Shown: positions 16,276-25,380, counted from the first letter of the stretch. The stretch: DNA of 40,087 bases from Planctomycetota bacterium (GCA_027623235.1 JAQBVJ010000063.1:1-40087); one strand, 5' to 3'. A program made the numbers and translations. Notes: generated from the letters alone by a model not told the origin.

Positions 16276-19248
16276 TCACTCAACCGGGTCCGCTGGTTTC
16301 TCAGGCGCGACGGTGTCTGGTTGAGGTTCAGCAATCCTGTTGAGCAGCCTGCGAATCACGTTCGCTGGAATCGCGACCGCTCGGCGAGGCTTCGGATCCT
16401 CCGGTTGGATCGCTGGTCCATACAGAATGGCCTCGTTCTCTGCCAGAACACCCTGCAACTGGCCTGACGTGGTTACGATCGGAGCCCCCATAAACTCCGC
16501 CTTGAGTGACGTCTGGTTGGCTTCGGCCACAGCAAAGAATCCGTCGTGGTCCCCCACTTTGAAACGGGAGTCAACAACGTAGACCGGCGTTTTGACCGGA
16601 CTCGGAGTGTTCCCCTGCACGAGGGCAAACACGTCGAGGCGGCGGCCTTGAGCGATCGGGTCATCGCAGATCTTCAAATAGTTCAGGCCGGCGGCTTCAA
16701 TCTTGATGACTGCCGCACCTGACTGCGTGTCGTATGCGAGCAGTTTGCCCTGATGGCTCGTTCCGTCCGACACGTTGACCGTGAGTTTCAGCACTGCCTT
16801 CCGGACTTCTTCCTCGGTGGAGCCGGGCCCCGCACACGCCGCGATGTGCCCCTGCGGGGAAATGACTGTCCCGTTCATGTAAGTGGCCGTGAAATCGCGA
16901 GTGCCATTCACTGAAGCATGCTCGATGAGGGCTTCGATCCAGACCACCGCACTTTGCGGATCGGAACTCGCCGCCGTGCCGGAATCCAGTTCAGCGAGTC
17001 GTTGTCGACTCAGCAGGATCTTCGCGTCGACCGGATTCGGACCGATCAACGTTGCTGTCTGAGCCCGGTTGCCCAGCCGCAGGATCGCCAGAATGGTTCC
17101 GCGTTTGCCGGCTTCGGTGACGGCGTCGACGCCCGGATCGGTTCGCGTTGAAACGAGAGTTTCGACTCCGGCGGTGGCGAGTTCCTGGAACTCCGGGTCC
17201 GGCAGGAAGATTGCTTTCGTCACGAGATGTCCAGCCGCGACCTGTTCGAAGTCCTCTTCGCTGAATTCCATCGGAACTGAGTTGTGCTTCACGAAGGCGG
17301 CCGATTGTTCTGAAGCAAAGACTTGAATCGAGCCGGCGATCTGTCGTCCCTCTCGGCCGGAGATATCCGACAGAATGAATCCGTGCTGCGTTCCAGTTTT
17401 CAGGTTCATCCGCGTCGGAACGACGAGCGACTTCTGGTTTTCGTGGGCGGACCAGACGATCTTTACGCTGGTTGGGCTTCTGAAACGCACCTGCACGTCG
17501 GTCGTTTTTTCCGCGATCGCGGCGGGGTTGCCGCCTCCGGCTTGAATCAGTGCCTGAGGTGATACGGTCTGTTGCAATCCCGCTGGACCTCCGAGCGAAC
17601 TCGGCTTCGACGTGCCGCCGGTCAGGCCGTCTCCGCGAACCTGCGGGATATTCCACTGCAGGGACGGGTCGAGAAGCTCGTCGACGCGGTGATCGATGAT
17701 TCGCTCACGCAGTGCTTCCCGCGCCTGAATCTGCGCTTCGATTCGCTTGAGCCTGTTTCGAAGCAGAACCAGTTCCGACTTCTGCAGGCTCTGCCGCTCC
17801 GTGAACGCCGTTACGACAAGGCTTCGAAGCTGCAATTGGAGTTCCTCCTGCTGCGCGGGGTCTTTCGTCTCTTTCAACTGGTTGCGAATCTGCTCCGCTG
17901 TCCGGATGGAATTCGTCTCGGCCGCCTCCGCAGTTGAGCGAATTTCGGCCACGTATTCCTCATCGACTCCAGCTTCCAGCGCTTCGTAGATCGCCCGGAA
18001 ATCCACACTCACAGTGCTGCCACCTTGAACCGGCCCGGTGACCGACCCAGGCATCGGCCCTTCCAGAGCCGAGTTGCGCGATGCAGGCTGCGGCTTCTGT
18101 TTCGCTGGTTCGTCGAGCAGCTCGAGAACGGCCGTCAGTTCATCCAGTTCTACTCCAGTGGGATTTCGAACGATGAGGCTGTTCGTCCGCTCGTCGACCA
18201 CGATGGAGAATTCATCAAACAACTCATTCAGAATTGATGCGGTCGACTTCGCGTCGGCATACTTGAGGTGGAAGATGATCAGTTTCTGCTTCGATTTCGC
18301 TGCGGTGGCAGAATTCGCTTCCGGCGCCGGGATCTCGCGGGTATCCGCGTGGAGTTTGCGGAATTCGGCCAGCGCGTTCTCAGCCTGATCCGGTGAGACA
18401 AAGTTGATATCGCGAATGATCCAGCTTTCATACGTCGCTGCGAGATGCACTTCGTAGCGGCCCAGCGGTGGCGGCGTCTTACCCGTCAGAGTGATACGGA
18501 ACGGCTCAGAAACAACGAGAGCGAGATGCTGTGTCTCCGAAATCAGCGTGGTCGCAACGGTGAGTTTCTGCTTACCCAGCGCATTCCTGAACTGGTCGAT
18601 ATCCGCCTGAGTGGCGGAATCGCCCAGTGCGGTTGAAATGTCCTGCAGGGGACCATTCATCAACGCCTTGAAGATGGTTTCCGCAGCCTCGCGAGGATTC
18701 ATCCGGCTGCTCGATGACGCGGAATTCGTGGGCGCTGGCTCCATTGCTTTCGGGATCGAAACTTCCAGTGAGTCCGAAAAGTCTCTGCGAAATGCGACGA
18801 CCGTCTCTGCGGCTTTCTCGTCTGTCTGAAAATCCGTATCGCGGATCAGCCAGTGCCCGAGAGTGTCGTCCAGGTCCAACACAAATCGCCGCGTTTCACG
18901 CTCGGCCCCGCTTTCTTTCGGAGGCGTCAGAACGAGCGGTCCCGAGACGACGATCGCGCGATGTCGAGTCAGCGTCGAGAATGCCACGTGAATTGTGAGT
19001 TTCTGATTGCCGAGCATCCCGCGGTCCCGATCCACTTCGTTCTGTGTCAGTTCGTCCTGACCGTTCATCCAATGAGATTTGACTCCCGCAAGATCGCCAG
19101 CCTGAACTGCCGTGAAATACTTGACGACGACCTGACAGGGATTTTCCCTGGGGGCGGTTTCCGCCACGAAGGGTTCGGGAAATCCAGGCTGAACGGCAAC
19201 GAACAGGACAATGCATGGCATCAGGACGAAGCATGGAAACAGTTTCAT
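16276..19248 (-). CDS. Exported multi-domain protein: duplicated N-terminus, secretin N-type domain, pseudo-protease
   Basis: 990-aa protein beginning with a signal sequence (about 1-27). Residues ~37-157 and ~187-298 are two copies of one domain (compare GNQKLTIHVAFSTLTRHRAI / GKQKLTVATTLISETQHLAL and GHWLIRDTDF / ESWIIRDINF). Residues 322-381 match a secretin N/NolW-type domain (IFHLKYADAKSTASILNELF, NSLIVRNPTG, LELLDEP). A long helical, probably coiled-coil stretch covers ~440-545. The last ~200 residues follow a trypsin/HtrA strand pattern but lack the catalytic residues, so they look like an inactive protease fold. There is no secretin pore domain. The start overlaps the kinase stop by 4 nt (ATGA), behind AGGAG. 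The protein is probably the periplasmic arm of the kinase/sigma unit; that role is inferred from position. Confidence 0.7.
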   Translation of the reverse strand: MKLFPCFVLMPCIVLFVAVQPGFPEPFVAETAPRENPCQVVVKYFTAVQAGDLAGVKSHWMNGQDELTQNEVDRDRGMLGNQKLTIHVAFSTLTRHRAIVVSGPLVLTPPKESGAERETRRFVLDLDDTLGHWLIRDTDFQTDEKAAETVVAFRRDFSDSLEVSIPKAMEPAPTNSASSSSRMNPREAAETIFKALMNGPLQDISTALGDSATQADIDQFRNALGKQKLTVATTLISETQHLALVVSEPFRITLTGKTPPPLGRYEVHLAATYESWIIRDINFVSPDQAENALAEFRKLHADTREIPAPEANSATAAKSKQKLIIFHLKYADAKSTASILNELFDEFSIVVDERTNSLIVRNPTGVELDELTAVLELLDEPAKQKPQPASRNSALEGPMPGSVTGPVQGGSTVSVDFRAIYEALEAGVDEEYVAEIRSTAEAAETNSIRTAEQIRNQLKETKDPAQQEELQLQLRSLVVTAFTERQSLQKSELVLLRNRLKRIEAQIQAREALRERIIDHRVDELLDPSLQWNIPQVRGDGLTGGTSKPSSLGGPAGLQQTVSPQALIQAGGGNPAAIAEKTTDVQVRFRSPTSVKIVWSAHENQKSLVVPTRMNLKTGTQHGFILSDISGREGRQIAGSIQVFASEQSAAFVKHNSVPMEFSEEDFEQVAAGHLVTKAIFLPDPEFQELATAGVETLVSTRTDPGVDAVTEAGKRGTILAILRLGNRAQTATLIGPNPVDAKILLSRQRLAELDSGTAASSDPQSAVVWIEALIEHASVNGTRDFTATYMNGTVISPQGHIAACAGPGSTEEEVRKAVLKLTVNVSDGTSHQGKLLAYDTQSGAAVIKIEAAGLNYLKICDDPIAQGRRLDVFALVQGNTPSPVKTPVYVVDSRFKVGDHDGFFAVAEANQTSLKAEFMGAPIVTTSGQLQGVLAENEAILYGPAIQPEDPKPRRAVAIPANVIRRLLNRIAEPQPDTVAPEKPADPVE

Positions 19249-20897
19249 CTGTCAGTCTCCTGAGACTCAGACGGGGTTTTCGTTGAAGAGATTTCTTCAT
19301 TCGATTCAGGTTTGATCGAATCGCCAATGCGGGAGGGACGAACGTCCCAGAGATGACGGGAACGGGCTTCGAGATCGCCGGTGGCAGATCGAAGTTCGTG
19401 AATCTGCAAGTCGACTTCGTCGTGCCAGCTTTCGCCGGGCGAGTGCTGCCGATTCGGCGCGGACTGTCGCCCACCCTGCCCAGCCAGCGTCTTCTCCCCT
19501 GCAGCAGAGAAGAGCGGGTTGGAGGACGGATCGGAACCATCGCGACCAGCCACCGAATTCGCGCTCGGGTCTGGTGCAGGGACGTTGTTTTCTGGTAGCA
19601 GCAGTCCCACCGCGGCACACGCGGCGACCGCGCCGGCAGTCATCAGGACTCGCCGCAGCCCGACGCGTAAGCGAGGCGCCGCGCCAGTCGCTCCGCGTCG
19701 AGTCGTCACGGCGCGATCGAGCAGCGTCCTCGCAGCCGCCTGGGCGGCCTCTGGCAGCGGCACGGCCACTGGCTGCTGCATGTGAGCCAGACATTTTTCG
19801 AGCAGCTCCGCCAGTTCCTCGGCCGACTGAAATCGCTGCTCCGGATCTTTCGAGTGCAGCCGCGCGACGATGCCGGCGAGCCAGTCTGGAATCGCCGCGT
19901 TCAGCTCGCGCAACGATCGAGGTTCCGCGTCGGTCACTCTCCGCAGCACGCCGTAACTGGTCTCGGCACGAAACGGCGGCCGGCCGGCACACAGCACGTA
20001 CATGACGCTGCCCAGGCAGAATAGATCGCTGCGTGCGTCGACCGCCTCGCCACGCGCCTGTTCGGGCGACATGAACTGCGGCGTGCCAGCGATGACTCCG
20101 GTGCGGGTAAGGCTCGCGTCGTCGGCCGCGCGGGCGAGCCCGAAGTCGGTCAGCAGAGCGCGATCGACTCCCCGTTCCAGAAGAATGTTCGCCGGCTTGA
20201 CGTCTCGATGGACCAGCCCCTGGGCGTGAGCGGCCGCGAGCCCGCATGCCACCTGATGAGCGATCCGCAGAACGTCGAGCGGCTCCAGCGGTCCCTCGCG
20301 ATCGATGCGCTGCTGCAGCGACTCGCACGCCATGTATGGCATGACAAGGTACGGCAGCCGGCCGCTCGAATTCACAGTCAGGATCGGCATGACGTTGGGA
20401 TGAACGATCACCGCGGCCGCCTGCGCTTCTCTGGCGAACCGCTTACGCGCGGCGCCGCTGCTGGCCAAGTGAGGCGCGAGCATCTTCACGACGACCGGTC
20501 GGTTGAGCTCTTCCTCAAACCCCTTGAGGACGACACCCATGCCGCCTCGCCCGATGACCTCCAGGATGTCGATCCCGTCGAGCCGCCCGAGTGCCTCTTC
20601 CGTCAAGGCCGGCGCGAGAAAGTCGACGGCAAAATCGGCGAGCGTGTTTTCGTGAGCCGCGTCGGCCGGCCGGTCGCAATCGTACGAAGGAGCTTCCGAT
20701 CCAGAGTCGCGCAGGACTGTCCCGACGCGCGTCCACTCAAGTTTCTGCGCCGCGAGCTGTTCGAGTTCTTCCTGGCACGCGACACAGCTTGAAAGGTGCT
20801 CAACCAGCCGCTCCTCATCGCCTTCGGCAAGTCCGTCCTCAAGCGATCGGACCAGCAGGTCGCGGCGGCAGGACAGGGCTGGCGGCTGTTGGGTCAC
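19245..20897 (-). CDS. Membrane Ser/Thr protein kinase with N-terminal zinc anti-sigma-like motif
   Basis: 550-aa receptor-like kinase. Residues ~10-50 carry a zf-HC2/anti-sigma zinc motif (C10, then H34-x3-C38-x2-C41 in EHLSSCVACQ). The Hanks-type kinase domain spans ~111-370: glycine loop IGRGGMGVV, K138, HRDVKPAN (D232), DFGLA (D251) and GTPQFMSPEQARG, so it should be active. A single membrane span lies at ~414-433 (VLMTAGAVAACAAVGLLL), followed by a ~115-residue polar extracytoplasmic tail without a recognised domain. GTG 20897 follows AGGAGG. It starts 14 bp after the sigma gene stop and overlaps the next gene by 4 nt. The layout fits a sigma regulator in which the zinc motif holds the sigma factor and phosphorylation changes the complex; this is inferred. 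Confidence 0.85.
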   Translation of the reverse strand: MTQQPPALSCRRDLLVRSLEDGLAEGDEERLVEHLSSCVACQEELEQLAAQKLEWTRVGTVLRDSGSEAPSYDCDRPADAAHENTLADFAVDFLAPALTEEALGRLDGIDILEVIGRGGMGVVLKGFEEELNRPVVVKMLAPHLASSGAARKRFAREAQAAAVIVHPNVMPILTVNSSGRLPYLVMPYMACESLQQRIDREGPLEPLDVLRIAHQVACGLAAAHAQGLVHRDVKPANILLERGVDRALLTDFGLARAADDASLTRTGVIAGTPQFMSPEQARGEAVDARSDLFCLGSVMYVLCAGRPPFRAETSYGVLRRVTDAEPRSLRELNAAIPDWLAGIVARLHSKDPEQRFQSAEELAELLEKCLAHMQQPVAVPLPEAAQAAARTLLDRAVTTRRGATGAAPRLRVGLRRVLMTAGAVAACAAVGLLLPENNVPAPDPSANSVAGRDGSDPSSNPLFSAAGEKTLAGQGGRQSAPNRQHSPGESWHDEVDLQIHELRSATGDLEARSRHLWDVRPSRIGDSIKPESNEEISSTKTPSESQETDR

Positions 20898-20911
20898 TCG
20901 GTTTCCTCCTG

Positions 20912-21490
20912 CTATTTCACCTGATCAAGAATCTTTCGAATCCTCGACATGATCCGGCTTCGCGACATGTAGATGCTGCCGGGCGAAACGCCAAGCTCAA
21001 TCGCCACTTCAGCCACCTCGCGGCCATCAATAACGGTTGAGTGGAATGCCTGCCAGGACGTTTCGCGGAATTCGCCGCGAACCTGCTCGGCCGCCCACAC
21101 GATTAACTCCCGTTCGTAATCCGCGACGTACTGCTGATCCGGCTCGGCCGGAATTGTTTCGAGAAACTCGACCAGGTCCGAGCCGCCGATGCCGCCTGGC
21201 TGACGTCTCTCGCGAGTCATAAATCTGATGACGACATTCTGAGCGACCCGGTTGAGCCACCGCCGAAACGACTCGGACTTTCCGTCATCGACCCAGCCGG
21301 AAACCGATCGGGCGATCGCCAGAAAAATCTGCTGAGTCACATCCGGCACGTGTCGAGCCGGCACGCCTCGCCGCTGAACCAGCCTCATCAGAAACGGCTC
21401 GTACGACGAAACGAACTCCGCCCAGGCGGGCTCGCTGGCCCGTCCGGTGAGCTGCAGAATCAGGCTCGCCCGTGTTTCCGGCTGACTCAT
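20912..21490 (-). CDS. ECF-type RNA polymerase sigma factor
   Basis: 192-aa sigma-70 family factor reduced to regions 2 and 4. Region 2 includes FLMRLVQRRGVPARHVPDVT, QQIFLAIARSV and RRWLNRVAQNVVIRFMTRER; region 4 ends with the helix-turn-helix VAEVAIELGVSPGSIYMSRS and RIMSRIRKIL. The linker is short (DLVEFLETIPAEPDQQ). The open frame continues to 21811 through a palindromic repeat, but ATG 21490 behind AGAGAGG starts the family-typical N-terminus (MSQPETRASL). It is the first gene of the minus-strand operon with the kinase and the 990-aa exported protein. Planctomycetes encode several ECF groups next to Ser/Thr kinases, and this unit fits that theme. The promoter it recognises was not identified. 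Confidence 0.88.
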   Translation of the reverse strand: MSQPETRASLILQLTGRASEPAWAEFVSSYEPFLMRLVQRRGVPARHVPDVTQQIFLAIARSVSGWVDDGKSESFRRWLNRVAQNVVIRFMTRERRQPGGIGGSDLVEFLETIPAEPDQQYVADYERELIVWAAEQVRGEFRETSWQAFHSTVIDGREVAEVAIELGVSPGSIYMSRSRIMSRIRKILDQVK

Positions 21491-21605
21491 GGGTCCTCTC
21501 TGAGGTGGTCCAGTACGCCCTGGGGCGAGTTTCTCACGCGTAATGTTCTGTTTTTGAATATTCGTGTGAGGCAGCAAACTCAACCTCAAACATGCCCCGC
21601 TTTGC

Positions 21606-21693
21606 AGCGCAAAGACGCGAAGACGCAAAGAAACGCAGAGCTCTGACGGTCCTTTTTCTCTGCGAGCCTTTGCGTTCTCAGCGTCTTTGCGCT
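21606..21693. repeat. Long palindromic intergenic repeat
   Basis: Left arm 21606-21640 pairs with right arm 21658-21693 (AGCGCAAAGACGC at one end, GCGTCTTTGCGCT at the other), about 35 bp with few mismatches around a 17-nt loop. It lies in the divergent region between the sigma factor and MFS genes. The CGCAAAGACGC-type repeat occurs between genes in many environmental bacteria. It can be read as an open frame on both strands, which explains the long spurious extensions of the two flanking genes. Confidence 0.75.
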
Positions 21694-21809
21694 GAAATGT
21701 CCGCGCGTAAAGAGTGGTACGCCACTCCGTGGCACATCTCGACACGGAGTGTCGAGCCACACTTTTACACATCGCACCATATTTCGACACACCCAGAATC
21801 GGAGCCCGC

Positions 21810-23201
21810 ATGGCACTGTCCGAAAGTCGCTGGCAGCGAGTCTTCGTGCTATGTGCTCTTTACGTGGCGCAGGGAGTCCCGTGGGGCTTCATGCTGATCA
21901 CGTTGCCAAACTACCTGGTCGACAAATTCGGGTTGAGCGACGACGACACCGGCGAGCTGATCGCAATCATTCTTGTGCCATGGTCGTTCAAGTTGCTGTG
22001 GGCTCCTTTGATGGAGTCTTACACGATCCGCTCGATGGGCCGCCGCCGGCCGTGGATCATCGGGGCCGAGCTGATGATGGCCCTCACGCTGCTGGGGTTC
22101 CTCGGAATCGGCGATCCGTCGCAGAGCCTCAACTATCTCATCGGCATGTACTTTCTGCACAACTGCTTTGCATCGCTGCAGGATGTCTGCACCGACGCGC
22201 TGGCGCTCGACGTGCTGCCACCGGAAGAGCAGGGGCAGACTAATGGTCTGATGTGGGGCTCGAAGCTGGTCGGCAAAGGTGTCGGAGCATGGGGGCTGGC
22301 CTACGTTCTCCGCTGGGGTGGCATCGAGGCCTGCGTCTTCGTGCAGATCGGCATTCTGCTGCTGATCATGCTGGTCCCGCTGTGGATTCTTGAGAGGCCT
22401 GGCGAGAAACGGCTCCCCTGGAGTTCCGGCATCGCGAACGAGTTCGCCGGTTCCAACATCAGGCCGGTTTCCGAAGTCATGAAAGATGTGCTGCGAGCAT
22501 TTTCGTTGACAACGCTGCTGTGCTACTTCGCCTTCACTCTGCTGAGTCTGGTCGGAATCGGCATCAACGAAGTCATCACAAAGACACTCTACTCGCAGCA
22601 GCTCAACCCGAAATGGGACAACGTCGAGCTTTCGACCGCGACGGGTCTTTACGCCGTGTTTCCAATCATTGCCGGCTCAGTTCTGGGAGGTTATCTGGGC
22701 GATCGGTACGGTCGGCGAATCATCCTCTTCACCGGCTTTGGCGGGTACGCTCTGGCGGCGATGACCTTCGCTGCCTGTCCGCATTTGTGGGACGATCGCT
22801 GGTTCTCGATGACGTACCTGCTCTCGTACGAGACGCTCTACGCGATCGGCTCGGTCGGATTTCTGTCGATGGCGATGCGGATTTCCTGGACGACTGCCGC
22901 CGCAACGGTTTTCACCGTTTACATGACCCTCTCGAACGTGTCGCACGTCGTCGGCAACTGGGTCGCCGGCCCGATCCGGACGGCGCTCACCTTCGAAAAC
23001 GCGTACGGCGACGCCGCCACGCTGAAGTCGTACGAGCTGACGTTCTGGCTGATCGGAGTCCTGTCGGCTTTGCCGCTTCTGATTCTCTACTTTGTGCGGA
23101 CCGACGAAGTGGACAAGGCCCGGGGCGCGGAACCGGCAACCGCTTCGGCCGACGACGCGACGAAGTCTGAAGCGAAGCAAGAGGAGACGACCGCAACGTA
23201 G
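21810..23201 (+). CDS. MFS transporter, AmpG/acetyl-CoA transporter-like
   Basis: 463-aa, ~12-span major facilitator. The N-terminus (VLCALYVAQGVPWGFMLITL, PNYLVDKFGLS) and the second-loop motif MESYTIRSMGRRRPWIIGAE resemble AmpG muropeptide permeases and the related SLC33 acetyl-CoA transporters. The motif in the second half is GGYLGDRYGRRIILFTGFGG. A ~30-residue acidic/lysine C-terminal tail follows the last span. ATG 21810 behind GGAG is preferred over the frame start at 21714, which lies close to the palindromic repeat. The substrate may be anhydro-muropeptides or another sugar conjugate, which cannot be decided here. The TAG stop (23199-23201) lies inside the left arm of the inverted-repeat element, so the original C-terminus may have been altered. 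Confidence 0.82.
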   Translation: MALSESRWQRVFVLCALYVAQGVPWGFMLITLPNYLVDKFGLSDDDTGELIAIILVPWSFKLLWAPLMESYTIRSMGRRRPWIIGAELMMALTLLGFLGIGDPSQSLNYLIGMYFLHNCFASLQDVCTDALALDVLPPEEQGQTNGLMWGSKLVGKGVGAWGLAYVLRWGGIEACVFVQIGILLLIMLVPLWILERPGEKRLPWSSGIANEFAGSNIRPVSEVMKDVLRAFSLTTLLCYFAFTLLSLVGIGINEVITKTLYSQQLNPKWDNVELSTATGLYAVFPIIAGSVLGGYLGDRYGRRIILFTGFGGYALAAMTFAACPHLWDDRWFSMTYLLSYETLYAIGSVGFLSMAMRISWTTAAATVFTVYMTLSNVSHVVGNWVAGPIRTALTFENAYGDAATLKSYELTFWLIGVLSALPLLILYFVRTDEVDKARGAEPATASADDATKSEAKQEETTAT

Positions 23202-23343
23202 GCGGATTTCTCCGAAATCCGCATGTCTTCCGATAAGCGATCGCGGCTTCGCGTCAAAGCGAGTTCGGCCGCCGCTTTTGACCCACACCTCGCACGTCAT
23301 TGGCTCGCCGAAGGACTGCGGATTTCGGAGAAATCCGCCTACG
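23197..23343. repeat. MITE-like element with perfect 27-bp inverted ends
   Basis: Left end 23197-23223 and right end 23317-23343 are perfect 27-nt reverse complements, 93 bp apart. Each end is itself nearly palindromic (GGCGGATTTCTCCGAAATCC). No transposase is encoded. It lies exactly between the MFS gene and the convergent esterase gene, overlapping the last 5 nt of the former. It may act as a bidirectional transcription barrier or be a non-autonomous mobile sequence. Confidence 0.85.
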
Positions 23344-23363
23344 TTCGCGACGCAAGGACACGC

Positions 23364-25094
23364 TCACTTTGCCCGGTGGCGTTCCACGAATTCGCTCATC
23401 CGCTCCGCCACTTCGTCGCCTGGCCACAGGACGCGGTTCATGACGGAGCCATGATCCCGCCCGGCGAGTTCGTGGAACGAAATGGCTTTGTGCCCGGCCT
23501 TCTCCATCGCGGTGAAGAAGCGGCGGTTCATGTCGGCCCGGCCTTTGAGGTCGTTGTCCGCCACGAAAATGATCATCGGCGCGGCGTCTTGACGAACATG
23601 GAACAGCGGCGCGGATTCGTCGATCACTTCTTCGTCTTTACCGATCCCGCGCTCGGCGCGGACCGTCCAGTGACTGTCGACCTGAGCGCTGACCGGAATC
23701 GTCCCGGCGAGGTCGGTCAGTTTCAGGCCGTGTTTCCCGAGATACTTTTCGTCGAGGCCGACCATCAGGGTGAGGTACGCTCCCGCCGAGTGGCCTCCGA
23801 CGAAGACGGACTTCGGATCGCCGCCGTACTTTTTCGCTTGGGCGATCATCCACGCGACTGAGGCGGCTGAGTCCTCGATGTAGGACGGAAAAGTTCCGCC
23901 GGGCGAGAGCCGGTAATTCACGACCGCAACGATGACTCCCGCCGCGGTCATGCGACGTCCGGTATCGACGGCCGCGGCCGCACTCTTGCTGCCACCTGTC
24001 AGACCGCCGCCGTGGAACCAGACCAGACACGGCGCGTTCTTCGCGTTTTCCGGCACGTAGAGATCGAGTTTGCAGCGCGACTTTTCGTAGTCGGTCTCAC
24101 CGGTTTTGTAAGAGACGTTGCGGACAACTTTGTGGCCTCGCCCCAACTGTTCGAGCATTGCCCGACCGAGGGCGTCACCGATCAGAAAGTAACTTTCCGC
24201 ATTGCCGAACCAGTGGTGCCCGTGCCCGACGTTGGGTGATTCTTCTTTCGGCCGAGCGAAGGAAGTTGTTGAGACAAAGCTGACCGACCCGTTGAACTCT
24301 GCTCGTTCGGCTGCGGCTTTCTGAGCCTCTCGAATCGCGATCATGTTCTCGCTGGCTTTCGGGCCGCCGTTGCCGAGCTCGCCAATAACCGCCGGCAGGT
24401 TCGGGCTCTTGAAATGAGTCCTCACATCTTTGATCAGGTTGACGAGGTTCTGTTCGTACTCAGTGCGAGCCGTCTCGTCGTACATGTCGTTCCAACCCTG
24501 GAACCAGACGAACCCGGCGAGCCTCTGCTTCCGTCCGGCCAGCGACGGAAAATCCTCACCCATCTTTGCGAGGCCTTCTTCGACCTCGGCAATCAGCTGT
24601 TTGTAGTAGGGTCCTGTTTCGCCACCGGACGACGGCGGCCGGAAATCTTTGAAAAGGCTCTTACCACCCCACGCCGTTTTGATGAGCAGCACCGGCTCGT
24701 CGAGCTGATTACCGACAACGTGGCCGAACTGAAACTCCGGCCCGATGTGGTGTTGTCCGTCGTAGCCGGCAAACCCGATCGACAGACCGCTTCGTTTGAG
24801 CTGACTGTTCGTCTGAAACCGCACGAAGACGTCGTCGCGCACGACCCAGTTGCCGTCGCCGTCTTTGATGTGCGAGTACTGCGGAGCCCGCTCGCCCTTC
24901 ATGACGGTATTCAGGATCCCCTTGCCGCCGTTGTAGTGCTGTGGATGGTTGAGATCGACGACGCCCTGGCCTTCCATGTTCGACTGCCCGGCCAGAATGA
25001 AAACCTGCACGGGCTTCGCCGCGTCGTCAGCGACAGCAGACACGGCCGAGGCGACAACAGAAAGCACGAACAGGAAGTGAGTCAACTTGCACAT
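23364..25094 (-). CDS. Secreted two-domain esterase: sialate O-acetylesterase-type plus alpha/beta hydrolase
   Basis: 576-aa exported protein with a signal peptide (1-22, CKLTHFLFVLSVVASAVSAV). Domain 1 (~27-315) is an SGNH/SASA carbohydrate acetylesterase: AGQSNMEG with nucleophile S38, the GGK/oxyanion region TAWGGKSLFKDF, WFQGWND, and HGHHWFGNAESYFLIGDALG near its end. Domain 2 (~325-576) is an alpha/beta hydrolase of the BD-FAE/esterase-lipase type: oxyanion HGGG (361-364), nucleophile elbow GHSAG (S436), likely acid D513 or D515, and H548 in GRDHGS. Both active sites look intact, so it may deacetylate two positions of decorated polysaccharides. ATG 25094 follows GGAG. Convergent with the MFS gene. 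Confidence 0.85.
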   Translation of the reverse strand: MCKLTHFLFVLSVVASAVSAVADDAAKPVQVFILAGQSNMEGQGVVDLNHPQHYNGGKGILNTVMKGERAPQYSHIKDGDGNWVVRDDVFVRFQTNSQLKRSGLSIGFAGYDGQHHIGPEFQFGHVVGNQLDEPVLLIKTAWGGKSLFKDFRPPSSGGETGPYYKQLIAEVEEGLAKMGEDFPSLAGRKQRLAGFVWFQGWNDMYDETARTEYEQNLVNLIKDVRTHFKSPNLPAVIGELGNGGPKASENMIAIREAQKAAAERAEFNGSVSFVSTTSFARPKEESPNVGHGHHWFGNAESYFLIGDALGRAMLEQLGRGHKVVRNVSYKTGETDYEKSRCKLDLYVPENAKNAPCLVWFHGGGLTGGSKSAAAAVDTGRRMTAAGVIVAVVNYRLSPGGTFPSYIEDSAASVAWMIAQAKKYGGDPKSVFVGGHSAGAYLTLMVGLDEKYLGKHGLKLTDLAGTIPVSAQVDSHWTVRAERGIGKDEEVIDESAPLFHVRQDAAPMIIFVADNDLKGRADMNRRFFTAMEKAGHKAISFHELAGRDHGSVMNRVLWPGDEVAERMSEFVERHRAK

Positions 25095-25380
25095 TCAGGT
25101 CAGTCTCCGGCGAACGGCGTGGTGTCATCGATCTCGCAGCAGCGAGGCGGGCTCAGCATGGAGGATCGGAACGAGAATCTCCAGCTGACAGCTCAGGCGG
25201 ACTCTATGAATCCGTCCCGTAACAGCTTCCCGATTTTCAAACGTGAGAATAAGGAAAGCTGGAAGACAGGAAGAACTGCGAATCCCGATTCCTGTGTTCC
25301 TGACTTCTTTATTAATCGGTGTCATCGGATCAGCCGAAGTCGATTTTCGGGAAGCTGTTTCGTGACTGTCCCTTAACCTG

